From NCBI GenBank assembly GCA_022820435.1, contig JAJEFL010000036.1:1-19340 (forward strand): a DNA stretch of 19,340 bases, written 5' to 3'. Made by a program: the position numbers and the translations under genes. This document shows, piece after piece, positions 7,443 through 15,640 of the stretch (position 1 is its first letter; each line of letters opens with the position of its first letter). The notes beneath the pieces are model-generated. The model saw nothing but the letters and a program-made list of their open reading frames with translations, was not told the DNA's origin and made no database searches. The stretch comes from Bin80 sp022820435. Lineage in GTDB: Bacteria > Bacteroidota > Rhodothermia > Rhodothermales > Bin80.

Positions 7443-10400
7443 ATGTCGTACGGGAATACCCCCTCACAGAGTAAAACTTTTTCATCCATCACGATCAATC
7501 TTGCCTCCCCGGAGGCAATTCTGGATCGGAGCCATGGAGAGGTTCTGAAGCCGGAGACGATTAACTATCGCAGTTTTAAGCCCGAGAAGGACGGGCTATT
7601 CTGTGAGCGAATTTTCGGTCCTGCCAAGGATTGGGAATGCCCCTGTAACAAGTACAAGCGAATCCGCTATAAGGGGATTATTTGTGATCGTTGTGGCGTG
7701 GAGGTCACACAAAAGATTGTGCGCCGTGAACGCATGGGGCATATTGCCCTGTCCGTCCCGATTGTGCATATCTGGTACTTCCGTACGATGCCGAATAAGA
7801 TTGGACATCTGCTTAATATTCGGACGAAGAAGTTGGAAAAGGTGATCTATTTTGAGGAGTATGTTGTGGTGCAGGCCGGGTGTGCTGCGGAACATGGCAT
7901 TGAAGATAATCAGCTTTTGAGGGAGGAAGACTATTATGAGACCCTGTATAAGATCAGAGACGACAATAATCGTCTATCGGATGATGATCCAGAGAAATTT
8001 ATTGCGATGATTGGCGGGGAGGCGATTGAGTTTATGCTGAAGCGCCTCCGCTTGGAAGAACTCTCTCATGAATTGAGATTTCAGATCAAAACGGAGAGCA
8101 GTCAGCAGCGCAAAGCAGAAGCTATAAAACGCCTGGGCGTGGTAGAGGCGTTTCGGGATGCGAACCGGCGGATGGATAACTATCCAGAGTGGATGGTGTT
8201 GCGTGTAATCCCGGTTATTCCGCCGGAATTACGTCCGCTGGTTCCTTTGGAAGGCGGCCGATTTGCGACCAGTGATCTGAATGACCTTTACCGCCGGGTC
8301 ATCATTCGCAATAACCGTTTACAGCGGCTGATTGATATTAAGGCACCAGAGGTGATCCTGCGGAATGAAAAGCGGATGCTTCAGGAAGCAGTAGACAGTC
8401 TCTTTGATAATTCCCGAAAGGTCAATGCAGTACGGAGCGATTCGAATCGGGCCTTGAAGAGTCTTTCGGATATGCTCAAGGGAAAGCAGGGACGTTTCCG
8501 CCAGAACCTGTTGGGGAAACGTGTCGACTATTCTGGACGCTCGGTGATCGTAGTCGGGCCTGAACTTGACCTGCACCAGTGCGGAATCCCCAAAGAGATG
8601 GCGGTCGAGTTATTTAAGCCATTTGTGATACGGAAGTTGATTGAGCGGGGGATCGTAAAAACGGTGAAGAGTGCCAAGAAGATCGTAGATAAGCGAACTT
8701 CTGAGGTCTGGGACATTCTTGAAAAAGTGATTCAGGGGCGTCCGGTCATGCTGAACCGGGCACCAACACTCCACCGGTTAGGCTTCCAGGCATTCCAGCC
8801 GGTACTGACCGAGGGAAAAGCAATCCAGCTTCATCCCCTGGTTTGTACGGCCTTTAATGCGGACTTTGACGGAGACCAGATGGCGGTTCATGTTCCACTT
8901 GGACATGATGCATGCATGGAGGCGATGATTCTAATGCTGTCCAGTCACAATATCCTCTCTCCAGCGCATGGCGGGCCCATTACGGTACCAACGCAGGATA
9001 TGGTTCTCGGTTTGTACTATTTGACCAAATCACGTTCAGGTTGCAAAGGGGAAGGCATGCAGTTTGCGTCTTTGACCGAGGTCCGACAGGCTTTTGATCA
9101 GGACATCGTTGAGGTTCATGCCAAAATCAAGGTCAGATTGAATACGGGCGAAATGACCGATACCACGGTCGGTCGAGTGCTGTTTAATGAAGTGGTGCCC
9201 GATGGTGTACCCTACATCAACGATGTATTGACGAAAAAAAATCTGCGGCGTATTATTGGAGAGGTGCTGACGGCGACCAACTTCCCGCAGACGGCTCGTT
9301 TCCTGGATGAAATCAAACGGGCCGGCTTTGAGCGTGCAACCACGGCCGGTCTCACCTTTTCTCTGGCAGACATTGTAGTGCCTGACAAGAAGATGGACCT
9401 TATCAGTACGGCAGAGACGGAGGTTACCAGGGCCTACGATAATTACGAGGAAGGATATATCACTGACAATGAACGCTACAATAAGGTGATTGATATCTGG
9501 ACCCGGACCAACAATAATGTATCGGAGGTTCTGTTTGATACGCTGAAAGAGCATGAAGATGGATTTAATGCCATCTACATGATGGCCGATTCGGGTGCTC
9601 GCGGTTCCAAAGAACAGATCCGGCAGTTGGGCGGGATGCGGGGGCTGATGGCGAAGCCGCAGAAAAGTCTGGTCGGCTCGGCCGGGGAGATTATTGAAAA
9701 TCCGATTGTGTCAAATTTCAAGGAAGGCCTGTCCGTACTGGAGTACTTTATCTCAACACACGGTGCACGCAAGGGCCTTGCCGATACGGCGCTCAAAACG
9801 GCCGATGCAGGTTATTTGACACGCCGCCTTGTTGATGTTGCTCAGGATGTGACCATTACACAGTATGATTGCGGCACATTAAGAGGGATTTCAATTACTG
9901 CACTGAAGGACAATGAAACGGTCGTAGAGCCGCTGGCTGATCGTATTCTTGGCCGTGTGTCTCTGCATGATGTGCGTGACCCGCTTACCGATCAAATCAT
10001 TGTGCTTGCGAATGAGATGATTGATGAGGAAAAAGCGAGGCATATTGCGGAAACCAGCATTGAGCGGGTGGAAATCCGCTCCGTCCTCACCTGCGAATCA
10101 AAACAGGGCACCTGTTGCCTGTGTTACGGTCGTAATTTGGGGACAGGCAGGCTGGTAGAGTTAGGAGAGGCAGTTGGTATTGTAGCGGCGCAATCCATCG
10201 GGGAACCCGGTACACAGCTAACCCTGCGTACATTCCATGTGGGTGGAACCGCCAGCCGGATTGAAGCGGACAGTGCGATTCGAAGCAAATTTTCAGGGAC
10301 GGTCATTTTTGAAAATTTACGCACGGTTTCGTTTGAGAGCACAAGTGGACCAACCGAAGTTGTACTTACCAGACAGGGTGAGATTCGTATTGTGGATGAC

Positions 10401-11762
10401 GAAAATCGGCAGTTATTTTCATCCGTTATTCCGTTTGGCGCGGAGGTGCTTGTATCCGATGGAGATGTCGTGGATAAGGACGCGGTCCTTGCCAGCTGGG
10501 ATCCCTATAACAGTGTGATTTTATCGGAGGTGTCCGGCAAGATCAGGTTCCAGGATATCATTGAAGGCACAACATTAAGGGAGGAATCGGACAAGTTTAT
10601 CGGGCGTAAGGAAAAGGTGATTATTGAGAGCCGGGAGCGTTCGCTTACTCCTGCGCTGCGGGTATTTATGGATGACGACAGTCACAGGGAATACCCATTA
10701 CCTGTCCGGGCACGGTTACAGGTGAATGAGGGGGATTTTGTACAGGCGGGAGAAGTCTTGGCAAAAATCCCAAGACAGTCGGCCAGAACCCGTGATATTA
10801 CCGGTGGTCTGCCTCGTGTAACCGAACTTTTTGAAGCACGAACGCCAACTGATTCTGCGGTGGTGAGTGAGATTGACGGGGTTGTGAGTTTTGGTGGAAG
10901 GAAGCGTGGTGCGCAGGAGGTCATCGTCACAAGCCGTGACGGGGTTGATAAGCACACCTATCTCGTTTCATTACAGAAGCATATTCTGGTGAACGAACAC
11001 GATTTTGTTCGGGCTGGAGATGCACTCTCGGACGGGCAGATTTCGCCAAGAGATATTCTGCGCATCAAAGGTGCGCGGGCTGTGCAGGAATATCTTGTGA
11101 ATGAGATTCAGGAGGTTTATCGCTTGCAGGGGGTTGCAATCAATGACAAGCACATTGAGGTGATTGTGCGCCAGATGATGCAGAAGATCCGTGTAACGGA
11201 TCCCGGCGACACCTCTCTTCTGGAAGAGGCGGGAATTGTCCGGTTCCAGCTTGAGGAACTCAACGATGATCTGTATGACAAGTTTGTGGTCACCGATGCA
11301 GGAGATTCAGCGTTGCGTATCGGTTCTTTGGTAGACCGGCGCCAGTTGCGGGAGGTGAATTCGGAGATGAAGCGGCGTGATATGACCGAGGTTACCGTAC
11401 GTGAAGCACAGCCGGCTGTTGGTGAGCCGATCCTTTTGGGAATCACGCAGGCAGCACTTGCAACGGATTCGTTTATCTCTGCGGCATCTTTTCAGGAGAC
11501 CACGAAGGTCCTCACCGAGGCGGCAATCTCGGCCAGAGTGGATCCCCTGTATGGACTGAAGGAGAATGTCATTGTGGGCCATCTGATTCCGGCCGGAACA
11601 GGGCAGCGCCAATTCCGGGATATTGTCGTCGGCTCCAAGAGTGAACTGGAAGAGTTGCAGGCATCCATCAGTGCGGACATTAAGAAGTCATCGGGAGATG
11701 GAACGGCATCCATCCAGCCTCCCATCAAGCGGGTCAAGCCGGTATTGGAACTCAAGGTATAG
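7443..11762 (+). CDS. rpoC: DNA-directed RNA polymerase subunit beta'
   Basis: The beta' subunit, 1439 residues, carries the catalytic magnesium site. The zinc ribbon cysteines are C66, C68, C81 and C84. The catalytic loop NADFDGDQ is at residues 472-479, with D474, D476 and D478 coordinating magnesium. The bridge-helix region has ADSGARGSKEQIRQLGGMRG (about 715-735). The second zinc site is C810, C884, C891 and C894. The trigger-loop neighbourhood shows AAQSIGEPGTQLTLRTFHVG. The C-terminal part has the long extra beta' modules typical of Bacteroidota and ends in KRVKPVLELKV. It is last in the cluster, facing a convergent permease gene. Confidence 0.98.
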   Translation: MSYGNTPSQSKTFSSITINLASPEAILDRSHGEVLKPETINYRSFKPEKDGLFCERIFGPAKDWECPCNKYKRIRYKGIICDRCGVEVTQKIVRRERMGHIALSVPIVHIWYFRTMPNKIGHLLNIRTKKLEKVIYFEEYVVVQAGCAAEHGIEDNQLLREEDYYETLYKIRDDNNRLSDDDPEKFIAMIGGEAIEFMLKRLRLEELSHELRFQIKTESSQQRKAEAIKRLGVVEAFRDANRRMDNYPEWMVLRVIPVIPPELRPLVPLEGGRFATSDLNDLYRRVIIRNNRLQRLIDIKAPEVILRNEKRMLQEAVDSLFDNSRKVNAVRSDSNRALKSLSDMLKGKQGRFRQNLLGKRVDYSGRSVIVVGPELDLHQCGIPKEMAVELFKPFVIRKLIERGIVKTVKSAKKIVDKRTSEVWDILEKVIQGRPVMLNRAPTLHRLGFQAFQPVLTEGKAIQLHPLVCTAFNADFDGDQMAVHVPLGHDACMEAMILMLSSHNILSPAHGGPITVPTQDMVLGLYYLTKSRSGCKGEGMQFASLTEVRQAFDQDIVEVHAKIKVRLNTGEMTDTTVGRVLFNEVVPDGVPYINDVLTKKNLRRIIGEVLTATNFPQTARFLDEIKRAGFERATTAGLTFSLADIVVPDKKMDLISTAETEVTRAYDNYEEGYITDNERYNKVIDIWTRTNNNVSEVLFDTLKEHEDGFNAIYMMADSGARGSKEQIRQLGGMRGLMAKPQKSLVGSAGEIIENPIVSNFKEGLSVLEYFISTHGARKGLADTALKTADAGYLTRRLVDVAQDVTITQYDCGTLRGISITALKDNETVVEPLADRILGRVSLHDVRDPLTDQIIVLANEMIDEEKARHIAETSIERVEIRSVLTCESKQGTCCLCYGRNLGTGRLVELGEAVGIVAAQSIGEPGTQLTLRTFHVGGTASRIEADSAIRSKFSGTVIFENLRTVSFESTSGPTEVVLTRQGEIRIVDDENRQLFSSVIPFGAEVLVSDGDVVDKDAVLASWDPYNSVILSEVSGKIRFQDIIEGTTLREESDKFIGRKEKVIIESRERSLTPALRVFMDDDSHREYPLPVRARLQVNEGDFVQAGEVLAKIPRQSARTRDITGGLPRVTELFEARTPTDSAVVSEIDGVVSFGGRKRGAQEVIVTSRDGVDKHTYLVSLQKHILVNEHDFVRAGDALSDGQISPRDILRIKGARAVQEYLVNEIQEVYRLQGVAINDKHIEVIVRQMMQKIRVTDPGDTSLLEEAGIVRFQLEELNDDLYDKFVVTDAGDSALRIGSLVDRRQLREVNSEMKRRDMTEVTVREAQPAVGEPILLGITQAALATDSFISAASFQETTKVLTEAAISARVDPLYGLKENVIVGHLIPAGTGQRQFRDIVVGSKSELEELQASISADIKKSSGDGTASIQPPIKRVKPVLELKV

Positions 11763-11765
11763 CCG

Positions 11766-11833
11766 CCTGTGGATAAAGCTCAGAAAAATCTGAACAATGC
11801 TTTTCGGGTTGGTTTCTGGAGTTTATCCACGGG
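11766..11833. terminator. Long inverted repeat after rpoC, arms resemble DnaA boxes
   Basis: Bases 11766-11777 pair with 11822-11833 (one T-G pair). The helix continues with 11779-11786 against 11813-11821, with a bulged G on each strand, giving about 20 pairs around a 26-base loop. It lies between the convergent rpoC and permease genes, where a bidirectional terminator would be expected. There is no T-run on either side, so termination by this element is an inference. The arms contain TGTGGATAA (11768-11776), the exact complement of the DnaA box TTATCCACA, and TTATCCACG (11823-11831), which is one base off. Confidence 0.5.
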
Positions 11834-11866
11834 CTGGTAGGATTTCCGGCTTTGTCTGGAAGACCT

Positions 11867-13624
11867 TTAGGCAGAAATATCGCGAGGGATTGCAGTTGTC
11901 TTGTGCACTTCGAGCACGATGATTTCGGTGCCGTGATAACGTTCATGGCGTACCGAGGTGGTCAGGTGCTTCAGCATTCGGAGCGAAACATCCTTTTCCA
12001 GATTTCTGGTTGAAACATCGGACCCCATGAGGGCAATCCGGTCTTGAAGATTTTCGGTCGAATCTGCCGCGACGAATTCCAGGATTGCCCGATCCGCTTC
12101 TCCTTTGACAATCAGTTGCAGTACCCCGTCTTCTTTGTCCGGGGAGGTTTGTCCACACAGGACAAGAAGTGCTTCTTCCACTGCACCTTCAACGCGGTTC
12201 GTGAAACTGGATGACCATGAGTGGCTTTGAGAAAATTTCCGAATGAAGGTCTGCAGTTCGGATAGTGACTGGATGTTCAGGGTTGTCTGGATACGTTTCC
12301 GGGCTTTGAAGGTCAGTTCGGTCAGAATGGTCAGTAAGATGGCAACGAGTCCACCTCCGACCATTCCGTTTTCGAAGGTTCCGCCTGCGAGTCCATCAAA
12401 AAACTCAGGGTAAATGGTACGATTTTGAAGGCCGGTGCCAATCCAGAATGAGATCCCGCAGATTAGTCCGCTTCGATAATTAATTCCATCCTGAACGACA
12501 ATCTTCATTCCCAGCACGAAGAGCATCGCGATTAGAACGGTCACGAAGGCTCCGACTACGGGTGCCGGGATGGCAAGAATTGCGGCGAGGAATTTGGGGT
12601 TCACGGACAGTAAAATGAAGATCCCCCCAATTGCGACTCCGCATGCTCTGGAGGCAACGCCTGTCAGTTCTACTACCGAGACGGAACTGGAGTAGGTGGT
12701 ATTGGGAATCGTTCCCGAGACTCCCGAGAGAAAATTACCGATCCCGTCGGCCATGAGTGACCCCTGTACCGTTCGAAAATCCGAGGCACGCGGGGTTCGC
12801 CAGGAGACCCGCTGGATCGCAATGGAGTCGCCGACGGTCTCAATGGCCCCGATGATGGTCACAAAAATAAAAGCGGGGATAAAGGCCCAGAACACATGTC
12901 CAAATGATAGATCCATACCGGGCCATCCGGTGGTAGGAAACCCGATCCATGCGGCATCCTGGATGGTTTGGGTGTCATAGAGACCAAAAAAAACGGAGAC
13001 AATGGTTCCCGCCAGTACGCCAATCATCGGAGCCCACAGCCGCAGAATTCCCCGTGCTTTGATGGCGAGCATAATGGTCACGATAAGTGCAGCAGCGGCA
13101 CTCATAGCGGTCCCTGATAAGGACCCTCCCTCAGGAACCTCTCCCATCATGTCAAACAGGATGGGCATCACCGTCACGGCGATCAGCATAATTACGGTTC
13201 CCGATACGGTCGGAGTCAGAATCCGCCTGAATTTGGAAAGTTTGGTGGCGAAGAGAAGCTGAAGGAGGGAAGAGGCGATCACCAGGGTTGCCATGGTTGC
13301 CGGGCCGCTTTTATGGAGTGCCCCGATACAGACTCCAATAAATGCACCGGAGGTTCCCATGAGCAGGACATAACCGGATCCAATCCTGAATTTTCCTAAT
13401 GCCTGAAGGATGGTAGACACTCCGCTGACCACGACCGCAGCAAATACAGCCCAGGTTAAGTACTCCTCACTCCCGCCTCCGGCGCGAATGACGACTGCCG
13501 GAGTCAGTACGATTCCGGCAATGCTGAGGAGGGCCATCTGGAACCCTAGGCCAATGGTAAGCGGCAGTGGCGGGGTTTCGTTCGGCTCATATCGAATATC
13601 TGTAGCGGATGTGATCGCCTGCAT
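11867..13624 (-). CDS. NCS2-family nucleobase permease with C-terminal RsbW-like domain
   Basis: A 585-residue protein. Residues about 18-440 are an NCS2 (uracil/xanthine permease, UraA-type) transporter with many membrane segments. It has TTTGW-type loops and the TM8 segment FVTIIGAIETVGDSIAIQ, whose E262 aligns with the substrate glutamate of UraA. In the TM10 signature the text is IPNTTYSSSVSVVELTG: serines 312-314 replace the usual E/Q-N of bacterial uracil and xanthine carriers, so the substrate is uncertain. Residues about 452-575 (11900-12271) form an added soluble domain resembling a HATPase_c_2 (RsbW/anti-sigma) fold but with degenerate nucleotide boxes. I chose the ATG at 13624 over a TTG two codons upstream. 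The gene is convergent with rpoC and divergent from the MOSC gene. Confidence 0.88.
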   Translation of the reverse strand: MQAITSATDIRYEPNETPPLPLTIGLGFQMALLSIAGIVLTPAVVIRAGGGSEEYLTWAVFAAVVVSGVSTILQALGKFRIGSGYVLLMGTSGAFIGVCIGALHKSGPATMATLVIASSLLQLLFATKLSKFRRILTPTVSGTVIMLIAVTVMPILFDMMGEVPEGGSLSGTAMSAAAALIVTIMLAIKARGILRLWAPMIGVLAGTIVSVFFGLYDTQTIQDAAWIGFPTTGWPGMDLSFGHVFWAFIPAFIFVTIIGAIETVGDSIAIQRVSWRTPRASDFRTVQGSLMADGIGNFLSGVSGTIPNTTYSSSVSVVELTGVASRACGVAIGGIFILLSVNPKFLAAILAIPAPVVGAFVTVLIAMLFVLGMKIVVQDGINYRSGLICGISFWIGTGLQNRTIYPEFFDGLAGGTFENGMVGGGLVAILLTILTELTFKARKRIQTTLNIQSLSELQTFIRKFSQSHSWSSSFTNRVEGAVEEALLVLCGQTSPDKEDGVLQLIVKGEADRAILEFVAADSTENLQDRIALMGSDVSTRNLEKDVSLRMLKHLTTSVRHERYHGTEIIVLEVHKTTAIPRDISA

Positions 13625-13678
13625 GTTCAAGGAAGTTCAATGGTTTCTGTAAGTTACGGTTTTTTGTTTGTTTCGGTG

Positions 13679-13686
13679 TACTTTTG
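13679..13686 (+). promoter_or_regulatory. Possible Bacteroidota-type -7 box upstream of the MOSC gene
   Basis: TACTTTTG matches the TAnnTTTG -7 element known for Bacteroidota promoters and lies 50 bases before the MOSC ATG, in the T-rich divergent spacer. I do not see a matching TTTG -33 element at the right spacing, so this is weak. Confidence 0.2.
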
Positions 13687-13735
13687 CATCTTTGTTTGGT
13701 TGAGATAGATTGAACAGTTCCATAAACTGACTTAA

Positions 13736-14545
13736 ATGATCCCCATGATTCTGGAGGAGTTGTATACCTATCCGATTAAGTCCACGCACCGCGTAACGCA
13801 GATATGTGCTCAGGTGGAACCTTGGGGGCTTGCAGGCGACCGGCGCTGGATGATCGTTGACGAGGAAGCTGGTTTCCTTACACAGCGAACGTTCCCTCGT
13901 ATGTCATTGATTCAGGCGTTGCCGAGGCCAGCAGGGAGACTGATGCTCACTGCGTTCGGGCAGGGGGCTGTTTTCGTTGATTTTCCTGGAGAGATGGCCC
14001 CGACCCTTCAGGTGACGATATGGGGGGATTCCGTTTTTGCACGGATTGCGTCGGATCAGGCAAATAGGTGGCTGAGCACATTTCTGAAGCATCCTGTTCG
14101 CCTTGTATACATGCACAATCTCAAGTCACGGTCAGCAGACCCGGTGTATGCAAAGCCGGGAACGACGGTTTCATTTGTTGACGGATACCCTTTACTCTGC
14201 ACCACACAGGCTTCACTGGAGGAGTTAAACAGTCGGCTGTCCAATCCTCTGCCGATGGCACGATTCCGGCCGAATGTCGTTTTATCTGGAGATCGTCCAT
14301 TTGAGGAAGATCGGTGGAAACGAATCCGAATCGGGGAGGTTGTTTTTTCCGTGGTAAAACCCTGTGACCGGTGCAGCGTTACAACGGTGGATCAGGAGAC
14401 GGGAGTACGGGGGAAGGAGCCGCTGCGCACTCTGAGCCGTTTTCGAAAAAGAGACGGAGGGGTATACTTCGGGGAGAATCTGGTGCCTGAAAATACCGGT
14501 ATCATTCAGCGAGGAGATGGTGTTGATATATTGCAACTTGATTGA
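13736..14545 (+). CDS. MOSC domain protein (YcbX-like)
   Basis: A 269-residue protein with a MOSC N-terminal beta-barrel domain (residues about 4-120: LEELYTYPIKS, then GLAGDRRWMIVDEEAGFLTQR) followed by a MOSC domain (about 130-265). The conserved molybdopterin-binding cysteine region is KPCDRCSVTTVDQETG, with C210 and C213, followed by GKEPLRTLSRFRK. E. coli YcbX, which uses molybdenum cofactor to detoxify N-hydroxylated purine analogues, also has a C-terminal 2Fe-2S ferredoxin domain; that domain is absent here. A second ATG three codons in (13745) is equally possible as the start. It is divergent from the NCS2 permease across about 110 bases. Confidence 0.88.
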   Translation: MIPMILEELYTYPIKSTHRVTQICAQVEPWGLAGDRRWMIVDEEAGFLTQRTFPRMSLIQALPRPAGRLMLTAFGQGAVFVDFPGEMAPTLQVTIWGDSVFARIASDQANRWLSTFLKHPVRLVYMHNLKSRSADPVYAKPGTTVSFVDGYPLLCTTQASLEELNSRLSNPLPMARFRPNVVLSGDRPFEEDRWKRIRIGEVVFSVVKPCDRCSVTTVDQETGVRGKEPLRTLSRFRKRDGGVYFGENLVPENTGIIQRGDGVDILQLD

Positions 14546-14672
14546 GAACAGGTCTTCTGGAGCAATCGGGCGTTTATCAGATTTAAGGATGTCACGTAAC
14601 TGCGAATATCTTCACTAGCCAAGGTTTCCAAGTCTGCAGCATGTGCCTTACGCCCTCTATTCGGTGGATCGG

Positions 14673-15173
14673 ATGAGTGCACATGTACTTGTACTGAATC
14701 ACGACTACAGCGCCCTGACGGTCTGTACGGTGCGCAGGGCGGTTGTGCTGGTTCATTTGAACAAGGCGGACCTTGTTGAGAGCGTACCGGACATGTTTCT
14801 GCGATCTCCCTCCATCAAACTGCCCTGCCCAAGTATTGTCCGACTCCGAGGATATGTCCGCGTTCCGTATCGGAATATCATGCTGTCACGTAAAAATGTA
14901 ATTCGCAGGGACGGTCACCGGTGCCAGTACTGTAATCGGCGTGATTCGTTGACGGTTGACCATGTTCTACCAAAATCCCGGGGCGGGAAAGATCATTGGA
15001 CCAATCTTGTGGCGGCATGTATTTCCTGTAATAACCGGAAAGGGGACCGAACTCCCGAAGAGGCAAACATGCCGCTGCTGCGAAAGCCGTTTCGTCCGAG
15101 CCATGTCATGTTTATCCGTGACTACGTCGGCTATATTGAAGAAACATGGAAACCTTATCTGTTCTTATCCTAA
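14673..15173 (+). CDS. HNH endonuclease family protein
   Basis: A 166-residue protein of the widespread small HNH family found in Bacteroidota and Cyanobacteria. It begins with the family N-terminus VLVLNHDYSALTVCTVRRAV, then IVRLRGYVRVPYRNIMLSRKNV. The HNH core follows: zinc cysteines C84/C87 (CQYC) and C116/C119 (CISC), catalytic D96-H97 in TVDHVLPKSRGG, N111, then NNRKGDRTPEEA. The cellular role of this family is not settled. It is not obviously part of a restriction system, since no methylase or specificity gene is adjacent. I chose the ATG at 14673; a GTG at 14643 would add ten residues not typical of the family. Confidence 0.9.
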   Translation: MSAHVLVLNHDYSALTVCTVRRAVVLVHLNKADLVESVPDMFLRSPSIKLPCPSIVRLRGYVRVPYRNIMLSRKNVIRRDGHRCQYCNRRDSLTVDHVLPKSRGGKDHWTNLVAACISCNNRKGDRTPEEANMPLLRKPFRPSHVMFIRDYVGYIEETWKPYLFLS

Positions 15174-15187
15174 ACCATCAGATTTTT

Positions 15188-15634
15188 ATGGTTCAAGTCA
15201 TTGCAAGAATTTTCTGGTTCGTTCCACTTGTTCTCGTTGGGCTGGCGGTCAATCAGGGGTATGTCGCCATGCAGTTAAGGAAGACATGGAATACGGGGGA
15301 GTCTGCCATTGCAATGGTAGAGAAATTTGATGTGACAAACCGGGCAGATGTAACCTATGGATACATTCACCTTCGTGTCCTGTTACCGGACGGCCAGGTG
15401 ATTGAGCGCCAAAAAATGTCGCTTCCCCAGTCGTTATGGTCCCGTGTTAAGGGGCAGGATTCTCTCCACGTGCACCTGCGGCCGGGATCCTCACAGGAGA
15501 TTGTGATTGATCGTCTGATGCCTGCGCACTGGTTAATTGCGGCCTCTCAAATGGGCATTAGCCTGATCGGGGCTCTTTTCTCAGGGATTTTGGCTTATTT
15601 CTGGAACCAGTCGTTTCGTCGTGAGCAGGCTTGA
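15188..15634 (+). CDS. Small membrane protein, DUF3592-like layout
   Basis: A 148-residue protein with two predicted membrane spans: about residues 5-24 (IARIFWFVPLVLVGLAVNQG) and about 120-142 (WLIAASQMGISLIGALFSGI). Between them lies a soluble beta-rich segment (FDVTNRADVTYGYIHLRVLL, then VIERQKMSLPQSLW and SQEIVIDRLMP). The TM, beta domain, TM layout resembles DUF3592-type proteins, but I cannot confirm membership by eye. The ATG at 15188 places the first TM at the N-terminus. An ATG at 15146 would overlap the HNH gene. It starts 14 bases after the HNH stop, so the two are probably cotranscribed. It ends 6 bases from the convergent msrP stop. Confidence 0.75.
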   Translation: MVQVIARIFWFVPLVLVGLAVNQGYVAMQLRKTWNTGESAIAMVEKFDVTNRADVTYGYIHLRVLLPDGQVIERQKMSLPQSLWSRVKGQDSLHVHLRPGSSQEIVIDRLMPAHWLIAASQMGISLIGALFSGILAYFWNQSFRREQA

Positions 15635-15640
15635 GAATTA

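Noticed and set aside
9036..9554. Long antisense frame within rpoC (172 codons)
   Set aside because: It is opposite conserved rpoC coding sequence and has no family features.
14673..15173. HNH gene considered as part of a restriction or phage-defence system
   Set aside because: No methylase, specificity, helicase or other defence gene lies next to it; the neighbours are metabolic or membrane proteins.
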